DNA of 34,044 bases from the NCBI GenBank assembly GCA_005893225.1, contig VBOT01000021.1:10969-45012 (forward strand). The letters run 5' to 3'. The notes beneath the pieces are model-generated. The model was not told the origin of the DNA. It worked only from the letters and a program-made list of their open reading frames with translations, and ran no database searches. Source of the DNA: Candidatus Eiseniibacteriota bacterium. Lineage in GTDB: Bacteria; Eisenbacteria; RBG-16-71-46. The translations under genes were made by a program, and so were the position numbers. This document shows, piece by piece, positions 1-8,390 of the stretch (positions are counted from its first letter, which is position 1; each line of letters begins with the position of its first letter).

Positions 1-2
1 TG

Positions 3-941
3 GTCGGGATCTCGGACAACCGGGCCATCGAGTCCACGGCCGCCATGCGATGGAACGGCGCCCCGACCGAGGTGCTGCCAGGGACTCTCGAAGGCCTCGT
101 CGTGACGAGCGGCGTGCACGCCGAGGCGCCCGTGCCCGAAGCGCCCGCGTCTCCGGCGGCAGCGGGCTCCGGCGTGGCGGTCGCGTCAGCGACAGCGCAT
201 GCGATCCCGTTCTCGATCGACCTGCCGCTCAAGGGCAGTGCCGGCGCCTACTGGGTGCCGATGGGCAAGACGACCGAGGTCGCCGTGCGATCCAACTGGA
301 GGAGCCCGAGCTTCCAGGGCGGCTGGCTCCCGGAGCGGCGATCGCTGGGCCCGAAAGGCTTCGAGGCCGAGTGGACCATCGCCTACCTCGGCCGCAACTT
401 TCCTCAAGCGTGGAAGGACGCGGCGGTTTCGAAGGAGACGCTCGAGTCGGCGCGCTTCGGCTTCGATCTCATCGAGACCACGGATCACTACCAGATGGCG
501 GCGCGCAGCGTGAAGTACGCCGGATTGTTCCTGCTGCTCACGTTCGCCACGCTGTGGCTCGTCGAAGTGCTGGCGCGGGTCTCGGTGCATCCGATCCAGT
601 ACCTGCTCATCGGCGCGGCGATGTGCGTGTTCTACCTGCTCGAGCTGTCGCTATCGGAGCACCTGGGGTTCGGGTTCGCGTACTGCGTTGCCACCGTCGC
701 GATTGTCGCCCAGATCGCCGGCTATTGCGCGGCCGTGCTGCACTCACGAAGACGCGCCGCGATCGTGAGCGGCATGTCCGCGGTTCTCTTCTGCTACCTC
801 TACGTGGTGCTCACGAATGAGGATTACGCGCTCTTGATCGGCTCGATCGGAGTGTTCGCGATCCTGGCGGTGATCATGTACCTGACCCGGCGCGTGGACT
901 GGTACGGCACCCAGCCGGCCGGCGACGCCGCGCGAACCTAG
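3..941 (+). CDS. creD: CreD-family inner membrane protein, 5' end truncated by window start
   Basis: Frame is open from base 3. Translation has the soluble segment 'PFSIDLPLKGSAGAYWVPMGKTTEVAVRSNWRSPSFQGGWLPERR...' followed by several TM helices ('YAGLFLLLTFATLWLVEVLARVSVHPIQYLLIGAAMCVFYLLELSLSEH'), the typical CreD layout. Confidence 0.9.
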   Translation, partial: VGISDNRAIESTAAMRWNGAPTEVLPGTLEGLVVTSGVHAEAPVPEAPASPAAAGSGVAVASATAHAIPFSIDLPLKGSAGAYWVPMGKTTEVAVRSNWRSPSFQGGWLPERRSLGPKGFEAEWTIAYLGRNFPQAWKDAAVSKETLESARFGFDLIETTDHYQMAARSVKYAGLFLLLTFATLWLVEVLARVSVHPIQYLLIGAAMCVFYLLELSLSEHLGFGFAYCVATVAIVAQIAGYCAAVLHSRRRAAIVSGMSAVLFCYLYVVLTNEDYALLIGSIGVFAILAVIMYLTRRVDWYGTQPAGDAART

Positions 942-979
942 GGCCGGCGCGCTTGCCGACTCCTCCGCCTGAAGGCCGT

Positions 980-1009
980 ACGGCCCGCGGGATCGCTCCC
1001 GCGGGCCGT
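980..1009. terminator. Bidirectional intrinsic-type terminator hairpin between convergent genes
   Basis: Perfect 13-bp stem acggcccgcggga (980-992) / tcccgcgggccgt (997-1009) with a tcgc loop, between convergent stops at 941 and 1033. Confidence 0.75.
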
Positions 1010-1032
1010 CGGTTCAAGCGCTGGTCGGTGGA

Positions 1033-2277
1033 TCAGCGGACCGAGATCGTCCGGCTCAGCGTCTGGCCCTCGACGGTCAGGCGCACGAAGTAGATGCCGG
1101 GCGACACCTTGATGCCGGCGTCGTCGCGCAGATCCCAGTCGACCGAGTGCGAGCCCGCGCTCATGACGTCGTCGGCGACGTCGCTCGCCAGACGGCCGCC
1201 GATGTCGTAGACGTGGAGCGTCACGCCCGTGGCCCGCGGCAGGGCGAAGTTGAAGATCGCGTGGGTCGCGACCGGGTTCGGGGTCACAGCTCCCAGCCAC
1301 GCCCGACCCTCGGCGACGTTCGAGCTCGCGCTCAGGTCGAGGTCGCCGGACTGGCTCCCGGACGCATTGCGCGGCTTGGCGCAGCCGGTGACGTGGATCT
1401 GGAGGTTGCCGTTGAGCACGGCCACCGGGTCCACGGTGTTCGGGTTGCCGTCCTGATCGACGAGCAGAAGGGTCGAGCCCGCCGGGTTGGCCGGGTTGCT
1501 GTAGACCTGGAGAAAGTAGCGATCCTTGGCGTCAACGGCACGCTGGCCCTTGCTGCCCGGCTCGGCGCGGTCCTCAACCCGGCCGAAGAAGTACACCTTC
1601 GGGTAGCTCGCCTTGTTGCCGTTGATGCCCACCAGGCGCCCGGTGCCGGTGAACTCGATGAAGTTGTACGGCGTCTTGGGCGAGGTCGAGCCGGCCGGAA
1701 TGCCCTCGACGTTGCCGCAACGGACCACCTGGATCGCGCGACCCTGGAAATGGAGATTGAGGTCGTGGGCGATGTGGTTCCAGTTGCCGCCCTCACCCGC
1801 GGTGGGGCTGCAGCCCGGGTTCACGTTGCCGCCGTAGCTGTGGAGGCCGGTGCGGATCTGCACCTGGCCACCGCCGGTCATCCAGCACTTGCCTTCCTTG
1901 CCGGGAGGCGGGGGCGGAGGCGGCGGGCAAATGATCGCCCAGTTCCTCTCGATGGTGGTCGCGTCCTTGGTACAGAAATCGTAGTAGGCAGCCACGGGCT
2001 CCAGGTATCCGCCGTTTCCGCCGTTCACACCCTCGAGGGTCTCGTGATAGCAGGCCGGTTGCTCGAGCAGATGGATCGTGTAGCGCCCGGTCGAATCGGT
2101 GACCGCGGTTACGTTGAACGGCATGTTGGGATCGGTCGAAACGACCCGAACCGTGGCGCCGATCACTGGACTCCAGTCGGCGCACCTGACGTTACCCTGG
2201 AGCAACCAGGCATGAGCTGCACCGGCAGAGAACAGCATGGTCGCGGCGACGGCACCGAACTTCATCAAACGCTTCAT
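1033..2277 (-). CDS. Secreted protein: carboxypeptidase-regulatory-like domain, Pro-rich linker, GGG-motif post-COAP-like domain, FlgD/T9SS-like C-terminal domain
   Basis: Start placed at MKRLMKFGAVAATMLFSAGAAHA (signal peptide) with an upstream GGAGG. PPPPPPPP linker, 'CWMTGGGQVQ', C-terminal 'PNPVATHAIFNFALPRATGVTLHVYDIGGR...SPGIYFVRLTVEGQTLSRTISVR'. Confidence 0.75.
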   Translation of the reverse strand: MKRLMKFGAVAATMLFSAGAAHAWLLQGNVRCADWSPVIGATVRVVSTDPNMPFNVTAVTDSTGRYTIHLLEQPACYHETLEGVNGGNGGYLEPVAAYYDFCTKDATTIERNWAIICPPPPPPPPGKEGKCWMTGGGQVQIRTGLHSYGGNVNPGCSPTAGEGGNWNHIAHDLNLHFQGRAIQVVRCGNVEGIPAGSTSPKTPYNFIEFTGTGRLVGINGNKASYPKVYFFGRVEDRAEPGSKGQRAVDAKDRYFLQVYSNPANPAGSTLLLVDQDGNPNTVDPVAVLNGNLQIHVTGCAKPRNASGSQSGDLDLSASSNVAEGRAWLGAVTPNPVATHAIFNFALPRATGVTLHVYDIGGRLASDVADDVMSAGSHSVDWDLRDDAGIKVSPGIYFVRLTVEGQTLSRTISVR

Positions 2278-2805
2278 GGAAACACGACCTCCGTGACTGG
2301 AGACAAAGCGAGTGAGAGGAGGCCCGGGAACTCCGCAGCGCGGCGGGCCAGCACGCGTCGCAGTCCAGGTGGCCGGCTCGCGATCCTGCCTTCCTGGCTT
2401 CATGCGCTACGAGAGCCGTCGAACACCCGGCCTTCGAGGCGCGTCATCGTCGAGGTGTCATTGCAGGGTCCGGACCCGATCTGGAGGTGCCGCGTTCCTG
2501 CGGTCGGGCAAGATGAGAGCCCTGGGACTGCTCGATCAAGACACGCTCTCACCATGCTCTTGGGTCGGCATGTCGAGTCAAGGTTGAGAGGCGGTGCGGG
2601 CCAGCGTGCTAAGCGCACTGCCGGGACAGAGGCAATCATGGGCGGACTCGCCCAGGGGGATTCGCGCCGCGGGGCGCTCCACCCAGTGTTTCGCGACCGA
2701 GGGCCGGGCAGGGCTGCGCGGACCGCGCGGCGTGGGGTTACTTCAGTGACGGAGGGCTTAGCGGCTGAACATGTTCCGCGCGACGCCGCTCCCGATCATT
2801 CTGGC

Positions 2806-3291
2806 TCAGGCGGGACCCGACTCATCGCGAAGCAACCGGCGGGCGTATTCGACCAGCTCGCGGTCCACATCCGCCGGCCGGCATCCGGGAAGACCGTACT
2901 CGTCGTCGGCGCGATAGAAGGGGATCAGCGCGTCGTGATAGTTGAAGGCCGCGGCCAGCCGAGCACCCTCGGATGCGACGCGCCGTGCGTTCGCGGGGTC
3001 TGCGAGCACGATCGCGCTCAGGTGTCTCGCCCGCCGGCGTCCCAACTCCTGCAGCGCTCTTCGAAACAGCTCATGGGCTTCGTCCAGTTCGGCTTGGGTC
3101 AGCCCGGCGAGGCTTCGGATCGCCGGCGTGTCCGTTCCGGCTGCCAGGAGATTGCCGGCGACCGCCGACAGCTCCTCACCAGGGCCTTGTCGCCGAGTGG
3201 GCCACCCTTCACGAGAATGAGTTGCTCGAGAACTGGGAGCGCGCCCGTTCTCGGGCGGAAGCTGCGTCGAATTGCTCCCCTGGAGTAGCAC
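2806..3291 (-). CDS. Hypothetical protein, probably 5'-frameshifted
   Basis: Protein-like C-terminal composition (LTQAELDEAHELFRRALQELGRRRARHLSAIVLADPANARRV...). The plausible N-terminus lies in another frame (ORF 3099..3305). Confidence 0.4.
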   Translation of the reverse strand: MLLQGSNSTQLPPENGRAPSSRATHSREGWPTRRQGPGEELSAVAGNLLAAGTDTPAIRSLAGLTQAELDEAHELFRRALQELGRRRARHLSAIVLADPANARRVASEGARLAAAFNYHDALIPFYRADDEYGLPGCRPADVDRELVEYARRLLRDESGPA

Positions 3292-3304
3292 CTACCGAAG
3301 CCCA

Positions 3305-4492
3305 CTACGCCGCTCCCAGCGCCCCCTCAAGATCCTCCCAGAGATCCTCCACATCCTCGATCCCCACCGACAGCCGCACCAGCCCCTGCGAGATCCCCGC
3401 CTGGGCCAGCTCCTCCGGGCTCATGTGCCGGTGCGACGTGTGGGCCGGCAGCGAAGCGAGCGACTCCACGCCTCCGAGGCTCGGCGCGTGGCGCACCAGC
3501 TCGAGCCCATTCACCACGCGCTCGGCGGCCGCCATGCCTCCGCGCACATCGAAGGCCAGGACGGGCCCGAAGCCCAGCATCATCTGCCGCCGCGCGATTT
3601 CGTGGCCCGGGTGCCCCTCGAGGCCGGGGTAGAAGACCTGCGCCACCCGCGGGTGCTTCGCTAGCCGCCGCGCCAGCTCCAGGGCATTGGAATTACCCCG
3701 CTCGACCCGGATGGGGAGGGTTTTGAGGCTGCGCTCGATTAGCCACGCCATCTGCGGGTCGGGCACGGCGCCGAACACCGAGCGCACGTTGTAGACGCCG
3801 GCGAGCAATTCGCGACTGCCAAGCGCCACGCCCGCGAGGAGGTCGCCGTGCCCGCCGATCGACTTGGTGGCGCTGTACATCACGAGGTCGGCGCCGAGCG
3901 GCATGCACTTCTGCCCGACTGGGGAGGCGAAGGTGTTGTCCACGGTGAGGAGCGCGCCGTGGCGGTGCGCGAGAGCGGCGGCATGCTCGATGTCGACCAC
4001 GCACAAGGTGGGATTGGTCGGCGTCTCGATATGGAAGATTCTCGTGCCGCTGCGGAAGCCATCCTTCCAGCTCTCGGGCTCGCGCGCGTCGACCAGGGCG
4101 CACGACCAGCCGAGTCGCTCCTTGCCCCAATGCAGGGCATCGAGGGTCCCGCCGTAGCACTGGCGCAGGGCCACGACGTGGTCCTTGGCGTGCAGGTTGG
4201 CGAGCAGCACGCCCGTGATGGCCGCCATCCCCGAGGGAAAGAGCAGCGCCTCTTCCGTCCCCTCGAGCCCGGCGAGGCGCTCCTCGCAGGCGCGCAGCGT
4301 CGGGTGTCCGAGGCGCTGGTAGAAGGCGCCCGCCGCCCCGCGATCCCTCTCGACCAGCATCGACTCCAGGCTGTCGAACGAGAACGTGGAGGAGTGGATG
4401 ATGGGCGTGCTCACCGCGCCCGCGCGCCGGCGGGAATCGCCGGCGACCGCGCGGGTATTGCTGCCGTGACCGGTGCGGCTCCTGGTGGCCAT
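3305..4492 (-). CDS. Trans-sulfuration-family PLP-dependent enzyme (Cys/Met metabolism, gamma-lyase type)
   Basis: Motifs 'IETPTNPTLCVVDIEHAAALAHRHGALLTVDNTFASPVGQKCMPLGADLVMYSATKSIGGHGDLLAG' and 'GLVRLSVGIEDVEDLWEDLEGAL' are characteristic of the Cys_Met_Meta_PP family. Confidence 0.92.
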   Translation of the reverse strand: MATRSRTGHGSNTRAVAGDSRRRAGAVSTPIIHSSTFSFDSLESMLVERDRGAAGAFYQRLGHPTLRACEERLAGLEGTEEALLFPSGMAAITGVLLANLHAKDHVVALRQCYGGTLDALHWGKERLGWSCALVDAREPESWKDGFRSGTRIFHIETPTNPTLCVVDIEHAAALAHRHGALLTVDNTFASPVGQKCMPLGADLVMYSATKSIGGHGDLLAGVALGSRELLAGVYNVRSVFGAVPDPQMAWLIERSLKTLPIRVERGNSNALELARRLAKHPRVAQVFYPGLEGHPGHEIARRQMMLGFGPVLAFDVRGGMAAAERVVNGLELVRHAPSLGGVESLASLPAHTSHRHMSPEELAQAGISQGLVRLSVGIEDVEDLWEDLEGALGAA

Positions 4493-4519
4493 GCGCGGTC
4501 CTCCTTCCCGAAGGTTGGC

Positions 4520-4641
4520 GCAGGCTGCGGAGAAAGCCGATCACTGCCTTGCTCGGTCGCTCCTCGCTGCGACGTATCTTGCAGATACGACTCGCTCGTC
4601 GCTTCCCTCGCGCCTTGTCCTCGGCTTTTTCCGCAGCCTGC
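4520..4641. repeat. Palindromic repeat element copy A (terminal inverted repeats, internal hairpin)
   Basis: Left arm gcaggctgcggagaaagccga (4520-4540) pairs with tcggctttttccgcagcctgc (4621-4641), 20/21. Interior contains the hairpin cgtatct-tgc-agatacg. Arms are shared with the element at 18716-18795. Confidence 0.75.
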
Positions 4642-4655
4642 TAGATTCTGCCGGC

Positions 4656-5723
4656 ATGATACCCCACAGGCCCGCGCCCACCATCCGACCCGTGGACCCC
4701 GGCCCGGTGCGCCGGGTGCTCTTGATCCGCCCGCGCTACCTGGGCGACATCTGCCTCACGCTGCCGGCGCTGGACGCCGTGCGCGCCCAGGTCGCCTACC
4801 TCACCGAGCGCGAGAGCGCCCCGCTCATCGAGGGAGACCCGCGCGTGGATGAGCTAATCGTGGTGCCGAGAAGTCCCGGCCCGCGGGAGAACATCACGCT
4901 CATTCGTCGCCTGCGCCGCTTCGCGCCCGATGTGGCGTTCGACTTCTTCTGCAATCCGCGCACCGCGCTCTGGACCGCGCTCTCGGGCTCCCGCGTCCGC
5001 GTGGGTTATCCGAACAAGGGCTGGCGCTCGGCGCTCTACACGCATCAATCGCGGCCGCGCACGCTCTCGGCGGTTGGCTTCCACCTCGCCTCGCTCGCCG
5101 CCCTGGGCTGGCCGGCCCGCGAAACAACGCCCCGGCTTCACATCGGTGAGCAGGCCCGCAGCGAGGCAGCCGCCGCGCTCAGGGCGCTCGGCGTTCCCGA
5201 GGGCGCGGTCCTCGTCGGATTCCATCCCGGAGCCCGCTGGGAGACGCGCCGCTGGTTCCCCGAGCGCTTCATCGAGCTGGCCGGAAGGTTCTTGAGCGCC
5301 CGCGAGGATGGCGTGGCCCTGGTGAGCGGCGGACCGGCAGAAGCCGATCTGGTCCGGAGCATTGTCTCCGCGCTGCCGCCAAGACGGGCGCACGCCGTCG
5401 TGGCCTGGCCGATTGCGCGCTTCGTTGCGCTCCAGGCGCGATGCGCGGCGTTCGTGTGCGGCGACACGGGCCCGCTCCACACCGCGGTGGCCGCCGGCGC
5501 GCCCACGCTCGGGCTCATGTCGCGCAACCGGCCGGCGATGTTCTTCCCCTACCCTGCCTCCCTCGGTCATCGCGCCTACTACGCGCGCGCCGAGTGCAGC
5601 CCGTGCGATCGCGACGTCTGCGCGGACCTGCGCTGTCTCAGGCGCCTCACGGTGGAGGGGGCCTGGAATCTACTCTCCGCGATGCTGGGCGAAAGGGCTC
5701 GTCGCGCGACTGGCGGTTCATGA
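4656..5723 (+). CDS. Glycosyltransferase family 9 (ADP-heptose:LPS heptosyltransferase-like)
   Basis: 'RRVLLIRPRYLGDICLTLPALDAVR' N-terminus, 'VGFHPGARWETRRWFPERFIELA', 'FVCGDTGPLHTAVAAGAPTLGLM' are GT9 hallmarks. Confidence 0.9.
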   Translation: MIPHRPAPTIRPVDPGPVRRVLLIRPRYLGDICLTLPALDAVRAQVAYLTERESAPLIEGDPRVDELIVVPRSPGPRENITLIRRLRRFAPDVAFDFFCNPRTALWTALSGSRVRVGYPNKGWRSALYTHQSRPRTLSAVGFHLASLAALGWPARETTPRLHIGEQARSEAAAALRALGVPEGAVLVGFHPGARWETRRWFPERFIELAGRFLSAREDGVALVSGGPAEADLVRSIVSALPPRRAHAVVAWPIARFVALQARCAAFVCGDTGPLHTAVAAGAPTLGLMSRNRPAMFFPYPASLGHRAYYARAECSPCDRDVCADLRCLRRLTVEGAWNLLSAMLGERARRATGGS

Positions 5724-5748
5724 GCCGTTCAGGCTAGCCTCCCGCGCC

Positions 5749-6549
5749 ATGGCGTCGCCGATCATCACCTTCACCTCGGACTTCGGGCACGAGGACTGGT
5801 TCGTTGGCGTCGTCCACGGCGTCCTCTACGACCTGTGCCCGAGCGCCCGCGTGGTGGACCTGAGCCACGCGGTCGATCCCGGAGACATCGAGCGGGCCGC
5901 GTTCATCCTCGAGGCCGCGTCCCCCGACTTCCCGGTGGGCACGGTGCACCTCGCGGTGGTCGACCCCGGAGTGGGCACGACGCGCCGGGCACTCGCGGTC
6001 CACTCGCGGGGCCAACTGTTCGTCGGGCCCGACAACGGAATCCTCGAGTGCTCGCTGGCGGATCCTGACGCGGAGATCCGATCCCTCACCGAGCCGCGCT
6101 TCTTCCGGCTGCCGGTGAGCCGCACGTTCCACGGCCGGGACGTGTTCGCCCCCGCGGCCGCCCACCTCGCCGGCGGGGTCCCGCTCGAGTCCATGGGTCC
6201 ACGGGTCAGCGACCCGGTGCGGCTCGCGCGACCGCCGATCTGCTGGGCGGACGGCCGGCTGGAAGGCCGGGTGATGCTGGTCGATCGCTTCGGCAACGCG
6301 CTCACGAGCCTCACCACCGAGGCCATCGGCTCGGCCTTCCCGGGCATCGCGGAGAGCCGGCTCGAGGTCCTGCTCGGGGGCCGGCACATCCAGGGGATCG
6401 CGCGCTCCTACGGAGACGCCCCGATCGGGACCCTGGTCGCGATCATCGGGTCGAGCGGGCGCCTCGAGATCGCGCAGGTGGGAGGCCACGCGGCCCAGCG
6501 CTTCGGGTTCGGCAAAGACGACGTGGTCTCGATCCAGGCGATACGCTGA
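5749..6549 (+). CDS. SAM hydroxide adenosyltransferase (DUF62 / chlorinase-fluorinase superfamily)
   Basis: 'MASPIITFTSDFGHEDWFVGVVHGVL...LSHAVDPGDIERAAFIL...VHLAVVDPGVGTTRRAL...FVGPDNGIL...TFHGRDVFAPAAAHLA...MLVDRFGNALTSL'. Confidence 0.93.
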   Translation: MASPIITFTSDFGHEDWFVGVVHGVLYDLCPSARVVDLSHAVDPGDIERAAFILEAASPDFPVGTVHLAVVDPGVGTTRRALAVHSRGQLFVGPDNGILECSLADPDAEIRSLTEPRFFRLPVSRTFHGRDVFAPAAAHLAGGVPLESMGPRVSDPVRLARPPICWADGRLEGRVMLVDRFGNALTSLTTEAIGSAFPGIAESRLEVLLGGRHIQGIARSYGDAPIGTLVAIIGSSGRLEIAQVGGHAAQRFGFGKDDVVSIQAIR

Positions 6550-6619
6550 GGGGCGCTGTTTCTCGGTCGCGACGCGGCCCTGGAGCCTCTCGCCTGAACC
6601 CCGCGCACGGGGGCCTCTC

Positions 6620-8113
6620 TCAGGAAGCGGGCGACCCCGAGGCAGGATGCCAGCCCGCCAGCGTGGCCGGGCAATGCAGGAGCTCGGGGACCGTGACGAA
6701 CCGGTAGCCGCGCGAGCGCAGGCGCTCGATGATCTCGGGCAGCGCCCGCACGGTGGGGCTGCGGTCGATGTCGTGGCTGAGGTTGAGGCCATCGTGGAGC
6801 AGGATGATCGAGCCGGGCCGCGCATGGAGCACGGCGCGCCGCGCCACGGTCTCGCGCGAGATGGGATCCCAGTCCCCGGGCGCGTCGTCCCAGGTCACGG
6901 TGATGAGCGAGTCGCTCTTTAGGACACGCATGAGCCAGGGCGAGCGCAGGCCCTGGGGCGGGCGGAACAGCCGGGGAAAAAGCGCCGTGGCCGCGTGGAT
7001 CGTCTCCTCGGCCGCCGACACCTCGGCCCTGATCTGCTGGACCGGCTCGAGCGCAAAGCGCAGCGGATGGTGCTCGGAGTGGTTGCCCACCACGTGGCCC
7101 TCGCGCACGATCCGCGCCGCCGCGGCCGGATACTTCCGCACGTTCTCCCCGATCAGGAAGAACGTGGCGCGCACGTGCTCGCGCTCAAGGATGTCGAGCA
7201 CCTGCGAGGTGTAGGGCTCGTTCGGGCCGTCGTCGAAGGTGAGCGCCACGACCTTCTGGTGGGTGGCGGCGTGCCAGTAGGTCTTGCCGAACGCGCTCGA
7301 GCGCGGCGAGAACGCGCTCTCGCCCAGCACCACGGCCACCGCCAAGGCCGCCGCCGCCGCGGCCAGCGCCGCCCGCCGGCGCCGCGGTCGCAGCCCGGCC
7401 GCGGGCTCGCGCACCACCGGGAAGTCGCGCCACAGCGGCCGCGAGAACAGCTTCATCCAGACGAAGTTCGACACGTAGAGGAACAGATTGGAGAGGAGCG
7501 CGCGGTTCCAGCGCCGCGACGAGGTCTGGACCCGCAGCGACTCCAGCACCACCACGCGGCCGGCGCTCCGCAGGCGCTCGGAGAGCTCGCTGTCCACCTC
7601 GAGGCTGTAGTCCGAGTTCCAGCCGCCCACCGCGAGGAACGCATCGCGCCGCACCGACAGGTTGGCCCCCCAGAGATGCGGGCCGCGCGGGTTCCGGCGG
7701 TCGATCCAGTTAAAGGCCGGGACCAGGACCCGCGCGAGCAGCCATCCCTTCCAGTTCGCGCGCGTGAATACCACGTCGCCGCCGATCGCCACGACGTCGG
7801 GCCGGCGCCGGTACTCTTCGACCAAGCGCGACACCCAGTCGGGCGGCACCACGGTGTCGGCGTCGGTCATGGCGATGATCGACCCCGTCGCCGCGGCGAA
7901 GCCGCGGATCAGCGCGAGGCAGTAGTCCCGCCTGGGCTCCGAGACCACGCTTGCGCCCAGCAGACGCGCCACCTCCGCCGTGCGGTCGCTGCTGGCGTTG
8001 TCCACGACGATGATCTCGAGCGCCCCGTCGTAATCCTGGGCAGCAAGGGCGCGGAGGCAGTCGGGGAGCAGGGTCTCCTCGTTGTGGGCCGGGATCACGA
8101 TGGAAACCTTCAT
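6620..8113 (-). CDS. Bifunctional GT2 glycosyltransferase - NodB/CE4 polysaccharide deacetylase fusion
   Basis: N-terminal GT2 (VSIVIPAHNEETLLPDCLRAL...IIVVDNASSDRT...MTDADTVVPPDW), central hydrophobic segment, C-terminal CE4 motifs TFDDG, GNHSEHHP, RPPQG, ILLHDG. Confidence 0.9.
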   Translation of the reverse strand: MKVSIVIPAHNEETLLPDCLRALAAQDYDGALEIIVVDNASSDRTAEVARLLGASVVSEPRRDYCLALIRGFAAATGSIIAMTDADTVVPPDWVSRLVEEYRRRPDVVAIGGDVVFTRANWKGWLLARVLVPAFNWIDRRNPRGPHLWGANLSVRRDAFLAVGGWNSDYSLEVDSELSERLRSAGRVVVLESLRVQTSSRRWNRALLSNLFLYVSNFVWMKLFSRPLWRDFPVVREPAAGLRPRRRRAALAAAAAALAVAVVLGESAFSPRSSAFGKTYWHAATHQKVVALTFDDGPNEPYTSQVLDILEREHVRATFFLIGENVRKYPAAAARIVREGHVVGNHSEHHPLRFALEPVQQIRAEVSAAEETIHAATALFPRLFRPPQGLRSPWLMRVLKSDSLITVTWDDAPGDWDPISRETVARRAVLHARPGSIILLHDGLNLSHDIDRSPTVRALPEIIERLRSRGYRFVTVPELLHCPATLAGWHPASGSPAS

Positions 8114-8286
8114 GGCTGACCTCCAGGCGGGCTGGGCCATCGCGACGCCGAGATCATGGAATTGCAAGGCGACGCGCTGACCGTGGGGCGCGGCATGCTA
8201 CCAAAAGGAGGCCCTCGCCGCCCGCCGCCGTAAACCGTTCGCGAGCGGAGTGCTTCCGGGGCAGCACAAAAGCCAGCAAGAGAGAA

Positions 8287-8318
8287 GCGCGAGGGGAAGG
8301 AACCGATTCCCCCCGCGC
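8287..8318 (-). terminator. Stem-loop downstream of the S41 protease gene
   Basis: gcgcg-a-ggggaa (8287-8298) pairs with ttcccc-c-cgcgc (8307-8318), one A/C mismatch. On the minus strand it is followed by the pyrimidine-rich TTCTCTCTT. Confidence 0.5.
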
Positions 8319-8327
8319 TGGTCCTGT

Positions 8328-8349
8328 GTCGAGGCGTTCGCGCCTCGAC
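8328..8349 (-). terminator. Perfect 9-bp stem-loop downstream of the S41 protease gene
   Basis: gtcgaggcg-ttcg-cgcctcgac, 42 bp beyond the stop codon at 8391. Confidence 0.45.
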
Positions 8350-8390
8350 CTCTGCTTCCGGGCCCGGGCTCTCCGCCCCGGCCCGCCGGG

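Noticed and set aside
1147-3288. 713-aa plus-strand ORF
   Set aside because: Antisense shadow of the secreted protein and downstream minus-strand genes; Arg/Ala/Gly/Val-rich composition without recognisable motifs, typical of high-GC overlapping frames.
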